Shown here one piece after another: positions 34,901 through 48,500 of a stretch of DNA of 64,000 nt. Position 1 is the stretch's first letter; each line of letters begins with the position of its first letter. A program made the position numbers and the translations under genes. Source of the stretch: Undaria pinnatifida (taxonomy: Eukaryota > Sar > Phaeophyceae > Laminariales > Alariaceae); the NCBI GenBank assembly GCA_012845835.1, contig JABAKD010000019.1, positions 10,698,844 to 10,762,843 on the forward strand, written 5' to 3'. The notes beneath the pieces are model-generated. The model ran no database searches. It was not told the origin of the DNA and saw only the letters and a list, made by a program, of their open reading frames with translations.

Positions 34901-36481
34901 ACTACGTGTGTCCATCCGTTCGACGGTGTCCCAGCAAACCTATTACTCAGCCTTGTTTCATTTTCGTTTGCTCTATTTTTACAAGCGAGCGTCATGCTTA
35001 CGTAGCCATGTTCTTTTTTCCTTTCCTTTTTTCTTTTTTTTATTCTCCGGCGGATGGGGAAAAATAATGCTTAAGCTCACCACACTTCCACGTGTTTTTC
35101 ATGCACGTCGTTTGTCGATTCAACTCAGTTGCCTTCGTAATCCAGCGCTAGTTGGCGTGTCCCCTGGTTCCCGCGATAGCGATAGCGCGAGTTGTCCCTA
35201 TCGGCGGTCCTCGTTTACTACCCCGGCGGCGCAAGCTGCCGTTTTATACGGAGGCGTGAGTATGTCGACCCGACCTGCTCCCTGAGGGTCAGGTGCGGTG
35301 GATGTAGCCACCCGGAACGGCATCTTTCCGGGTAGTGTGGGACTTGCGCAAGCTCACCCACTAACACCCCCCCGTCCATGAGAGAACAGCCTTCCGCCGG
35401 ACTTGGTCCAGTTGCGGTCCACCCTACCCATTCGGGCGTTGGTCCTCGTTCTTTGTCCTATTTCCTGTCCTTTCCAGTTTCACCAAATATTTTACGTAGC
35501 CTCGGTGTTTCTCTGTATTTCGCTCTAATCTCACCAGCGAACTTCTTACGCCGCCTTGTAATTTTTTCCCATTCCGTTTGCTCTATTCTCGCCTGCAAAC
35601 CTTTTGGACTACTGACGTGACCATGTTCTTGTGTCGTTCCTATGTCGCTTGCTCTATTTTTCATTGCCACACCCCTTCCGGTGTTTTCTCCTTTTCCTAT
35701 TTCGTTTGCCCCGTGCTTGGCACTCATTGGATTCATCGGACGTTCGGGCCATTATATAGGTGGGAGCGCTTCTTCGGAAGAGGGGAGTGGATCTAGACAA
35801 CAACCGCTTCTTGATCCTTCAGGTGAGGCCATCGGCTTTGCTTCGCTGCTCATTACCAGCCCCCGCCCTATTTTGAAGGACGACCCTGCAGAACGCCTTT
35901 AAAGACCAATGATAGGGACAGCTTACGCTATACCTACAATGGGACTCGAAGGGTGCGCCAGCTAGCGTTGGGCTGCGAAAGCAACTGAGTTAAATCGACA
36001 CACGACGCGTAGGAAAATACGCAGAAGTGTGGTGAGCTAAAGCTTTATTTTTCCCCATCCGCCGGAGGATAAAAAAAGAAAAAAAAAAAAAAAAAAGCCT
36101 TTTGCAGGACATCCGTTGACAATTTCAATATTGGCACCTCGGCCCAGATTTACCCGACCCCAGGCCTAACCCTAAAGCCGAAATCCTAGCTTCCACCCTA
36201 GCCCTTTGGGGAGCTTGAAATCGGCATGGGCGATCACGCGGTTCCCCGGCGTGTTATGGTGGCGTCATTCGGACGTTCTGATGGGTGGCGTTTTCCAAAA
36301 AAAAAGGTTTTGCTGGCGTTTGAAAGAAACGGGCGGCCTTAAGGCCAGCCCCGACCAATCAGACCAACGTCCTGCAGGAAAGTTTTTGCAGGACCGTCCT
36401 GCATCGATGTCGAATGGATTATCAGTACACCGCAACTGCTGCTACTACCTCAAAACAACTTCTACCATGCTACTACTACTG

Positions 36482-36526
<45 letters not shown>

Positions 36527-39500
36527 CTACTACTACTACTACTACTATTACTACTATTACTACAACCACTACTACTACTACTACTACTCAGTACTACTAC
36601 TACCACTACTATCATTACCACCACACATCAAACGGAAACTGACACTCTCGTGGATGGCGTATTTACTTTCCACTGACCTTAGGGAGAGGTGGAGCAGATC
36701 GCCATGATGAAGCCCAAGGCTCTTACTCCTCACGAGGAAGGCCTCCTGGAGTACCTGGAAGATATCATCGGGTCGGACCGCTTTGTCGAGGCGGCCGAGG
36801 AGGCGGCCAAGATGGTGGAGGTTTTGAAGGATAAGCGAGCTGAGAAGGTTGGTATACTGGATATGAATTTTCTGATGTATTATGTATCATACAAGGGCTC
36901 CACATGGGTGCCGGCATTCACCGGCATCCATGCTCCGGGTAGGGAAGGGCAACACTTCGACTTGTTCGATTCAATATTCGATAGAGAGTAAAAACTGTTA
37001 CCACACAACACATACTCGATGCGTGTAGAACGTCAAGTAGTGCCAAGAGATCGATGTAGACTAAAAGTGGACTACTTTAACTACTTCTGTCGTTTCCCCC
37101 GTTTCCTCCGTTTCTCTGTTTCTTGCGTAAATCCGATTCCGAGCTTTAAATATATTCCGATAGGATAAACCTGAGCCCACGCAGACTGACCCTCTATTCT
37201 GGCCACGAAGAGATGTTTTGAGTGCGTTTCTTGACGTTTCGACTCAACCAAGCATCCAGGGCCAGCAGAGGGATGGCCAAATGTTTGCTGCATGCTCTCT
37301 ACGTAGCAACTGACAGAGGCGCGCACTGAGCCAGCTTCTGCTACTACACTGATACCATAGCACAATACGCACGATCGGAGCATTACACACAGCTTGTTAA
37401 TATGAGTTTCGACAAAATCTTCGATCTCACTTCAGCTAGCTGCTGGAGTGTATTTTTATTTTTCTAATATCTAGATCCGAGGCTCCCTCGCAGACCGACT
37501 GTCTCTGTGTGTATAGTCTGATCGTGGAGAGACTTGCTGACGGTATTCTAGGCGTGAAACACAGTGTCGCTGCCTTTGCCATTCAATTCCTCGAATGCTA
37601 TTATAATAATGCTCGCCCCCCCTCCCCCCAATCCCTCTTGTTAAAACGCACCACCTGAAGTCAAAATCTGCCAGAGTAGTAAACACTACCAGCCAGCTGA
37701 TATCATCTCATTATCCATCTAGCCATCCATCCCGTAGCTCCAACTCATCCCCCCCCCCCCCCCCCCTTTGTTCTCCGCCCAGTTCGTTCAAACGCCCCAC
37801 TTACAATCGAAATCGGCCAGAGTAATAAACACTAATAAGCCATTGACATCACGTCATTATCTCTCTAGCCATCTATGACGTAGCTTTCATCCATCCCCCC
37901 TCCCCCCCTCCAACGCCCCCTCCTTCCCCACACCCCGCACGATCGCCTAGACCCAGCACCGCGCGTATAGTAGGCCCCTACATATATGATTAATACGTGC
38001 GATCGGAGGATCACACACAATGTTGCGAACATCAGTGTCGACCAAACCCTTGACTTTAATATTATATGTGACCTAAACCTCTTGAAAACCCTTCCCCCCC
38101 CCCCCCCCCCCCCCTTTTTTTTTTTTTTTTTCTCCGCTTCTTCTTGCTCAAACGCCCCACCTACTATCGAAATCCGCCAGAATAATAAACACTTCCACGC
38201 CCTGGATATCGCCTCGTTATCGTTTCAGAGCCGTCCATGCCGCTGCTGCAATTCCCACCCACCCCCGTCCCCAACGCCCCCTCCTTCCCCACCACCCACA
38301 CCATCGCCTAGACCTAGCACCACGCGTATAGCAAACCCCTACATCTATGCGACCTGAAGCCCTCCCCCCCCCGCCCCCGGCCCCCCCCACCACATTCCCC
38401 CCCCTCCCCCACAAGAAGGATTTATAGTTTCCACGCACAAATTGACCTGCCCCACCCGTCCCCTCCCCTCCCCCCCTCCCGCCCCCCTTTTGATCAAAAT
38501 CAGGCCCCCACGTCCTTGAAAACTCCGCCCTCCCCTCACCGGATATTCGACTTACAGGATCCACTTGATAAACTGATGCATTCCTTCTACAGCTGTCAGA
38601 TTTTGTCCCTCAGAAACGGGTTATAGTTTCCGCGCACAGACTGCCTAACATCACCCTGTTGACCCTGATAGCTACACTGTAGTTGCAAGGGGAGTCGCCG
38701 ACCTATATCCTTAATGAGGACACACAACCCGTAATACGCGTGATCGGAGTATCACACACCGCTTGCAAAGATGAGTTTCGACAAAATCTTCGATCTCACA
38801 GCTGGAGTGTATTTTAATTTTTATAATGATGCTGCTACTTGTTGCTGTAGACCACTCTGGTCTGGGCGATGAATTATTAGTAGTAAGCGATAGCACTGAA
38901 CAAAGAGTTTGGTAGTTGAGAATTTCAGGCTCGATCGAGTTTTAGACGAAAATATAAGCTCGAACGACCTTCCGTAAATTTTGTGCAACTACTGTATATT
39001 AGTGAACCATAGATGTACCACGCAGCTTGCAAAGTTGCGTTTCAACCATTCAATCGTTTGTACTCACAGCTGACGTTTTTCAATTTATATAAAAAAAAAC
39101 ATAAAATTCCTGGTATGGCCTTGTTGCCTGATTGCTGGTCGCTCACTGGCCGGAGATCGTACATAAAGTAACCGTCATCTGGGGACGATAGGGTCCTTTC
39201 CCAGAATCATAATCCATTCACATATATACAACTCCGACAACCCGGGAACGAATACGGATATATCGCCAGGATTGATACCTCTCCGCACAGTGTGGAAATC
39301 TCCAATGCGACCAACCGGCCGATCTCTAATTGGCTGGGGTTCGTATATTGTTGAGCCAACCCCCTACCCGAAGACGATAGGGTCCCACCCCCGGTCCAGG
39401 GGTCATTCCATATATATATATGAAAATTAGACAAATGGGGGAAAAAAACCGAGTTCTCTCGGGTCGACACCGCCCCCCACGGTGTGGAAACCCTAGTTCC

Positions 39501-42500
39501 ATTGGCTAGAATCGCTGATTGGTTCGAGCTCCACAGCGGCCCCTCCACCCTAATAGGAGGATGATAGAGGCTCACCAACCAATGGGGGGTAGTTCCGTCG
39601 CACACGGGGGAGACAGGGCCCCATCCCCGGTTCAAAAATACTCCGAAAAACTCTACAGCCCCAGCAACGCGGGGACTATAACGATGATCTCCCGGGTCGA
39701 TATACCTCCCCGCACGGCGTGTCAACTCCGACTTCATTGGCTTATTTCTCGTGATTGGCTGGTAGTCTTTGACCCAATAAGCTCACAATTATTTCGACCG
39801 AGTCGGGTTTTCTCGCATACCTCTCGCATACGGCAAAAAATTGCAATGCGAGCGCAGTTCAATGAGTTATTTGCATGATAGGTCGCACAAAGAAACGATG
39901 TGGAGCCTATATCAGGTTGGCGTGCCGAGCAAGCACGCTCAAAATGAGGATGAGAAAACTTGAACATCAACAACAGCACCAAACGCAAGATAAATGGACG
40001 AATCAGAGTTATTTGTATGCAGGATTCAGCCCCCCCCGGTATATCAGCACAGTTAATTTCAAACAAAAATGGGGTGTCCAAAGAAAAACGACATAATAAT
40101 ATGTGGAACTTAGACTGGCATGACTCGAGCATAATAACCAACCGTGGGAAAAAGTCTAAAATCAGGCCAAAACAGTGCGTGTTTGACTCACTGGCATAAT
40201 GGTCGAATTATCATGGAATACTTGCTGTGCCCGAATAATCATATTTTTGTCGCTTATGCGGCACCGAAAAAAAACGCTGAAAATTCCGACTTCATTCGCT
40301 TATTGGGTAATAAACCTTAGCTCGCTAATATTTTCGCGGGTTCTCTTGCATACTACTCGCGTAGGGCAAAAGCTCCCATGCGACCGCAACCGTAAGTCGT
40401 ACCAAATGCTCGACCACGGGATGAATCTATGCAGTTGGTGCCCAGAGCGTCACCATAAATCCATTCGGGATCACAAGAAGAGCGGCCAAATCGCCATGTC
40501 CCGGCATATTAACAGCCATATATATTGCCCACAACGGATAAGAATAGCAATGAGCGCCCGCTTCGGCTTGACACAGACAGGGTGATATTGAATCGAAATA
40601 TAATACCCCTTTTCTTCTAGCTGTATTTTCTATTCTTTTCTTTTCTCTAATTGACTTGCGTCTGACGTACGTAGGCGTAGTGATAGGTACCACGAGATAG
40701 TTGTGCAGAAGATCTCTATTTTTTATGATACTGCTATATCGTCGATTGCTGTGGCGCGCAGGAGATATTGTCAAGAAGATCACTATTACTCTGTATTTTC
40801 GGTTAATTCTTGGCAAACACGACGCGATCACAATAATTTCAAGAAGATCCCTATATTTTATTGTACTGTCATCAATTAATTGCTGGCGCACACGATGTTA
40901 CTACCAGCAACAACAATAGTCAGTAGCCAGCGCAATTCTTGCAACCACACAACGAAGGGTTCGAAACACCAATACCTTGATAATCACACCTACCTTTAGA
41001 AGTGCATCCACGTTTCGTTCGTGGGGATAAATATACATTGAATTAGTGTGGGATATTTATGATGCGGTCCTGAAAGATGGATGGTGGATCGTGGATCAAT
41101 ATATATACGCAACGACTCTTTGGAGCGGCGATGAAAAAAATTGACTGACGAAACATTGTTCCTCGTACTGCGATTTCTAAAAGCGACTCCATTCGTTGTG
41201 TTTGTTTTATATTTTTTTGTGATCTGGCGTGTTTTTTGTTGTGTTCTCGTACCCGGTACGCTAGCATTTCACTTGCTTTATGTACCTTGATTAATTACGA
41301 TTGTTCGAATTGCTCTGTCTTACAGTCTGTTACCACATAATAATAAGTTGTATCTCTCTAGGATGAAGAATTAGCACGGGCACTGGGTGTAATGATGTTG
41401 TTGGGTAGAGAGCGGCCCCGCTCGAAGACAACGAACGCTCGAACAAAGGTATTTAACCTTGAAATCCGATATCGAAAGGCAACGACACAGCAGTCAGCCG
41501 TACGATGTGCACAATAGGCCAAACGCTTCGAGGTGTGATCATGAAATATGTGTGGTGGGGACAAAATATGCAGCCAATTTGGAAATGATGCCAACTTTGA
41601 AATAAATGTTTTCCCACATGATTTTTTCGTTCAAGATCTGCATATGCCAAGATCCAAGAATAGCTCGGGCACATACCGCCCAAAACACAAAATCTTGCGC
41701 ACTTCTCGCTTGTCTCGCTCAGCCCACGTGCCCGATCCCGGCCAGGTGCGGAACGGATACGGAAGGGCGAGGGGCGTTTGAGCCGTCCCCCGAAGACGGC
41801 GCTCGAACGAAGCTGTTTGACCGAGAATTCCAGTTCCGAGAATCGCATACAGAAGCCGAGACGAAAAAAAAACTCCTGACCAAATCCCCCCGAAAAGAAC
41901 GAGCATATATGTTTTTATAGCATATTAATAGTTCATGTATCGTATTATATGATAACGACATGCATTGAAGTATTTCTGTGTACTTAGTATGTAACGGTGA
42001 ATGCTTTTAAGGCTAACCCCGTAGAGAAAGTTGGTCTGCTTGCCTTGTGTAATTTCTGGTGTGTGGCGTATGATATGATGATACCGGCATGCTTTATCAA
42101 TATTTTGTACCTGGTATTTTGTTTTGTTATACGGACAATCGGCCTGCTTCTACGTTCATGTCCCCACCCCTCCGCATCCCTCCCGCAGTTGCTCTGATAT
42201 TCTACCCGCCCTCGCCCCTCCGCCCCGCCCCGCCCTCAAAAACGCCTCTGGATTCCTGAAATACCCCTCGGGTTTGCGGTACAGCTGAACCGGGTCACGG
42301 CTGCCGAAAAGGAGAAAAATTCGCTTGAGGGAGCGAGGGCGGAGGCGGATCAGTTCTTAAGGCTGGAAGCGACAATTCGCAAGAAGCAGAGCGTTTTATA
42401 CCAGTGCCACGTCGCAAACGCCTCCGCCAACGTGGAAAAGGTGACCCCAAAAAGTGTTTGGTTTTGTTTTGTTGGTGGTTTCGGTGATTTTGTTTTGGTT

Positions 42501-45500
42501 GTTTTGGTTGTTCTGGTTGGTTTTTGTATTTTGTTTTTGTTCTGATTGTGCGTTTTGCGTTGTTTTCGTGGTGTGATTTGTTGAGTCTTTTTTTTTTTTT
42601 TTTGGTTGTTTCGGTTGGGTGTTTTGTGACATGATGGCGGCGACGATCCGCAAAAGCAACGCGTTTTGTACCATTCTGCGTCGCAAACACGCCCACCAGT
42701 GGAGAAAACGTGACCCCAAAAACACGCTGTTTCTGGTTGTTCTGGTTGGGTGTTTTGTGTGGTTGTTTGGTGTGTTTGTGTGTTGTGCGTGTTTGTGTTT
42801 TTTCCCGGTTCGTTTGGCTTCGTTTATTTTCGTTCTTCATTTTGACTTTCTCTTCCTGTCGTATCGGGATACGTCATTTGATTTGTTTTTGTTTTTACGT
42901 TTTCGTTTGCTTTTGTTTTGATCATTTTCTTTGTAAGGTTATGGCTAAGGAAGTGGAGAAGAAGGAGAGGCTCGAGCACGAGAAGACGAAACTAGCGGCG
43001 ACGCAGAAGGAAGTCAAGGACGCTAAGAAAAAACACGCTGCTATCGCTGGTGAGAACAGTATACTATTCACAGGTCGTTGGGTGGGGGTCGTTGTTGTGC
43101 CCTCGCCCCTCCCCACCGCTTCCCTATCTTGGGAAACCCACGCTACTATCTATAGTGGGGAATTATACTAATTATGGCTCGCTGTACGGGGACCGTTGTT
43201 GATCTTCCCCCCCAAAAGGACAGTTGACGAATGTGTCATGGAGAGCTTTGGCACACCATTATAGTGGCGAGAAAACAATCACTATCATAGGGGTTGGATG
43301 GTGGCCACGGACGGCCAAACAGGAAGGACATGTGATAAGCAAGATTTGTTTTTATGATGTAAGATACGTAATCAGCGCCCACAAGTTGGAAGTGTCTCCA
43401 TATGGAGGAAGAACGGTGCTCCGTCTTGAAAGGGATGAGTGGTCCATGATCAAATTACTAAAGCAAGCGCCAGACGAATGAGTACACCCGTCCCTCAGTC
43501 GATTCGCCGAACCCCTAACAACGCTTTGGGTTGGTCCACGTAATGTCTACGTGGTTGGTAAAAATACGACGTGCTCCGTCACGGCGCTGTAGGAATGCGA
43601 GGATCTATGGTCTTACAGACTGCGGCCATGCATCATAATGACTACCGCCCCCCCCGTCCCCTGTCTTGCGAAACCCACGACACTGCGAGCATCCCTGGTG
43701 AGTGTATGTTGCTGCCTCGTTGTGCGGGGACCGTTGCTGTTGAACTTTGTCCCGTACGAGTTCCAGGTAGTCCAATCCCGAAGTGTGTGCAGTTCTGATT
43801 GGCCTAGGGGAAACGTCTGTTTATGAGTCACCAGGCCGACGATATTGCTCCCCCTCCCCGCCTTTTCTTTTAGGGGTCAGAAACGGCTTCCTTACGTCTG
43901 GAACCCCTCCCGTGACGGCCGTCAACCCTGAGTTGCGTTATCCTTTTCACTGCTAGAAAAGTTTTCTCTCGCTAATTCTGAGTAGTTATCGCCGAAACTG
44001 TGGGTGCGGTTGTAAACGGTTGACACCTTGAACAGATCATGATCTACATAGATCATATAGATAATCTTTACAGTAGATTCTGTATATGCCGTTTCAAGAT
44101 GTTGTGCGGGATCTGTACGTATGGATTGCAGAGCTAACCCAGGAAACATGTTCTAGATTATGCAGGCGGTTTGGCTCTCACACGATAACATGAGCCATGT
44201 AGGTCAAGCGGGAATCGATTATCTGTTTTGAGGTGTGAATGGATTGCACACGTCATTGCGTTTGCGGTTTTAGTCCCTTTACAACCGCCCATGCCTCTTT
44301 GGGGGCAAGTGCTTGGAATCAGAGAGGGGTATTTACAGGTATTTACTTGTTGTGCCAGCAGCAAAGAGGTTAGGAGCATGCCACCTGCTCCTGCGTATTG
44401 CAGGCTACTGCTGCCTACTGCTGCCTGCTGCTTTGTTGGTGTTGGTGTTGGTGTTGTTGTTGTTGTCGCGGATGTGTTTTGTTTTGTACTAGTGTGTTTC
44501 GTACGTTGTTTTGTATTTGTTTTGTTTTTACGTTATGTAATGATATGTTTTGTTTGGATTTTAGTTTTTTGTTCACCTGCGCTTGTTGCTTTTTTTATTG
44601 TTTCGTTTTGCAGCGGAACACGAGGCACTGAAGGCGGAGATGACCAGGGCGCAGGAGGAATTCCACGAGTACGAGCGCAAAGACGTGAAGCACACCGCGA
44701 GCATCAAGCACCTCAAGGAGCAGGTCGGCTAAGCTCGGGCACACCTTACCCCAATATCGCCAACATCGAAATGCATATACATATATAGTCTGCGAAGCCT
44801 TTTTTGTATCGGCGGCAGCAGCGGCGCTGAGCGTTTGCATTTTCATTTCACGTCCATCCCACGTTGTTCTTGTTCTTTCCCCCCCCCCATTTGTCATCTG
44901 ACAATATGTCGCGCGTGTTTCAACCATGGCATTTTTGTTTTTCTTGCTCATCCCATCTCTTATCTGCGCACTGTTTCATTATCTTTCTCCCTCCCTAGAC
45001 CTAACTCAGATATCGTACAGGGTCACTAAGCAGACTCTTCTCCCCCCTCCCCACTGCGGTACACGCCTTCTTTTTTATCGCGGGAAGACTTAGCCGTTAC
45101 TTCCGTCGTCGACTAACATAGAGTTGGGCCCACCCACGCTGCAACGCGCTCTCAACAGTTCATTCCTTTGAATTTTCATCATTTTGCCCTTAAACTCAAT
45201 ATCGGCACAAATACATCGTGTAGAAAATGCAGAATCCAATGACGTAAGACTTATTGTTTTTGTTGTTTGTGTTGTTGTTGCGAGAGCATGACACGAAAAA
45301 GAGAAAACTGCACGCTCCTAAAAAAGTCAGAAAAAGCAACATACCGGAGCGTTGTGATCTCAGGACGGAAAAAGGAGCGTTTTGTTTTCGGATCAGTTGG
45401 CCTTAGAGATCTGAGGAACGTCACTGTTTTTTTTAACTTTTTTGTCGGCTGTTGTGATTTGTCCTCGGTCCTTGTTCTTATTCTGTGTCGTTGATTATTC

Positions 45501-48500
45501 TTGCCTGCCCGATTCATTTTTTTGTACCGGCATCTAACTCCCCGCGATTTTTGTCCCGTGGTTCCTGGGACGGGCATTTACAGGCCCGCAAGCTGGAGAC
45601 TGCCGCCAAGAAAGACGAGAAGCGCGCCAAAGACAGGTGCATTTGTAATTCTATCAAGACACTGCTGTAATAGCATACTATTGATATTACTGTAACCTGT
45701 ACTTCTGCACTACTGTTGTACATTCCAGTAATACATTATTGTACAGCCCTAGTAGTCCAAGACTGTACTATCAGTAACGATTCCTGTACTACTGCCACTA
45801 CTAAATTGACTACCACCACTTAACCACCGTCACCACCACACCACCACCACCATCACCACCCCACCACCTCCACCACCACTATCACCACCACCACCACCAC
45901 CCCACCACTATCACCACCACCACCACCACCTCCGCTATTACTGCTACCCTCACCGTCGGCTTACCCTTCCGCCTTAACCCCTCTATCATCCACCGCCTCC
46001 GCAATCGTTGCCACTCCCGACGTAGTCTCGCCCGCGCGGCGGAATTGGAGGGGAGCTTGGAAGGTCTCAAACGCGGCGTGAGCCAGGCGGAGGCTAGGAA
46101 GGAGTCGGAGGATGCCGCGCTCGAAGAGGTGGGCTATTAGATTAGTACTTGATTTTTGGTATTTTTTCGTAGAGCTGAGTGTTGGCGCTGAAGTACCAAT
46201 GCACGTTGGCAGAATGGATCGTTTGCAGGCTCGAAACAAGGTATATGGGTGGTGGTGGTAGGGGCTGTCGTGATGGTGGTGGTGGTGTTGGTGTTGGTGG
46301 TAGTGGTCCCCGCGGTGGTGGTGCTGGTGCTGGTGCTGGTGTTGGTATTGCTGACGGTGACGGTGGTGGTGATTTGATGCGCTTGGTTTTGGGGTGGAAC
46401 GGTTTTTGACGCGGCCATCTTGGCCTCCCCCGCCCCCTTTCTTTCGGAACGCCCCGTGCAGGTGAATCAGAGCCTGAAGGGCAAGACGGCAGAGCTCCGT
46501 GGCGAGCTGGAGGGCGAGCAGGAGAGGGCCAGGCCTGTGCGGGAGGAGGCCGACGCCCTCCGCAACAAGGTGCGCCCATTGGCATGTCGAACGGCCCGCC
46601 TTTATTTATTTATTTATTTTTGTTACAGTTTATGTATTTTTTTAATACATCGGTTTTTCTTCCGTGCTCAACCCGTAATAATATTTGTCCTGAGCGACCT
46701 TCTGGACAAGCCGTGGTCACAGATGTCTTCCCTTCCCGCGGCAACATGCCTTCATTTTTTTTCGTGCATAGGGTTCATCAGCATTCCCACTTTTCAGCTT
46801 TATATGCTCGTTGATGTTTACCGAACTTTGCTAACTCACGCTCTCGCGCTCGTTATTTTTTTTCGCAAGAAAAGTCCGTGTGATTACGAGCATGCACTCC
46901 GGAAAACTTGAACCCACCACCTGGACGTTTGTGGGGATGATATTCACCGACTGCTGTACTGTTACTCCATCGGAGAGGCCACCTTACCGCGGCAGTATAC
47001 GGAGTATTGATATGGCTGTATGCTGGCATTATGGCATTGTTTCGTACCAGTGTAGCAACATAGACCTATCGACATGACAGCAGTATGCTGACATTGTGAT
47101 ACCATAGCACTATGTAGTAATCTATCGGTATTTCGCTACTTTTTGACGAAAATACCGTAGTACGATATATGCTTGCATCAGCATATCAATGTGTTATGAC
47201 ATTGTTCTGACGTTATGACATTGGGCTATAACACTATTAATATATATATTTTTTTCGTATCGATTTTCAATGTTGCGTAGGTGGAAACTTGCAAGTGCGA
47301 GATGAGGCTGGTTCGGGAGTCGGCAGAAGACGCCAAGGGGCGCCTGGCCAAAGCCGAGAAGGCCCTCGCTGCCCTAAGGAAAAAGGCCGTCGATGACAAG
47401 GCAGAGCTTGCTGCCGCCGGGTGAGTTGCTGGTGGTGCTGTTGTATGTATGAGTAGTGCTAGTGCTAGTGCTTGTGGTGGGTTGCGGGCAGTGGCAATCG
47501 GGGTGTTATCGGGGGTAATTGTAGTGGGTGTTGGCTTTGGTGGTGGTGGTCGTCGTGGGGAAGGGGGGGGGGGTTGTAGTGAGATGTTGGTGGTGTTGGT
47601 GTTGGGGATGGTGGGGGTGGGGTTGATTGTGGCGGATAATGGTGGTGGTAGTTCATGGTGGGAGGCAGTGGTGGTCAGGGAGGGAACGGTGGGGGCAATT
47701 CGGGAATAGCAGGAAAGAAAAAAAATCTTACCCCCCCCCACCATGCAAAACGCTTTCGGTGTAACAGGAAAGAGCGCCGGTCTATGGAGGCGCAGATCAC
47801 AGAGGCAGAGGGAGAAGTTGTCGACGCTCAGAAGAAGCTTGCGGCAGCCACGGAAGCCATGGGCAAGGCTCTCTCTGAGGCGGAAGAGGTGAGGCGGGGG
47901 GAAAGCGCGGGGGGTGGAGGTTAGGATGGGGGGCGGGTTAACTCCTTGAAAGCTGTACTGATACGTTTTTGGGGACAAGACTACTTGTAATTTGTGTCGA
48001 TGTTTTTTGGCAGTGGTCAAAGGGTTAAGCGAATATAGTGCTTTTCCCTTGCTTTCCTTTACGTTTTCAGTCTTGAAAGCAATGCTCTATGGGAACACCA
48101 CTTTGGGCGGATATATAAGGACCGTTTTATCCGTCTTCGTGTCCCTACGGTCACTATATTTCCGCCCAAACCTTATTTCTTAGTTTCCAGTCCGGAGCAA
48201 GGAGATCGGGAGACGACACGTTGACCCCTTGACCTACGAGAACTTTCCAATAGTTTACCGTGATTGACCCCACGCTATTAGGCTGTTGTGTGGAACGATC
48301 GGTTTTACACCCATGGCTGACCGCTGGACGTTTTCCCTTGACTGACCCGCCTCCTGGCATCTTTGCTCCAGAGAAGTTCATCTTAAAAATACGTATCAGG
48401 TATATGATACCAGGAATGCTCCTCCCCCCTCTACCCCCCTATTTTTTCCGCTTCCACTTTGTCGTTGGTCTCGCCGACGTTCAGGCGAAGGCGTCGCGGG

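Larger units (their letters stand above)
36848..42284 (+). other. SMC4 intron 4 (5.4 kb) and its repeat content
   Basis: Contains a three-unit repeat (37600-38340), C21/T17 run (38096-38131), the inverted repeat (38450-38815), a three-unit tandem at 39180-39790 and a 70-bp triplet at 40700-40900. No coding exon was found; exon 4 joins exon 5 in frame without a gap relative to human SMC4. Confidence 0.7.

Noticed and set aside
36206-36676. 156-codon frame with poly-Leu near SMC4 exon 4
   Set aside because: Produced by the TAC microsatellite; sits in intron 3 and ends before the exon 4 acceptor in an unrelated frame.
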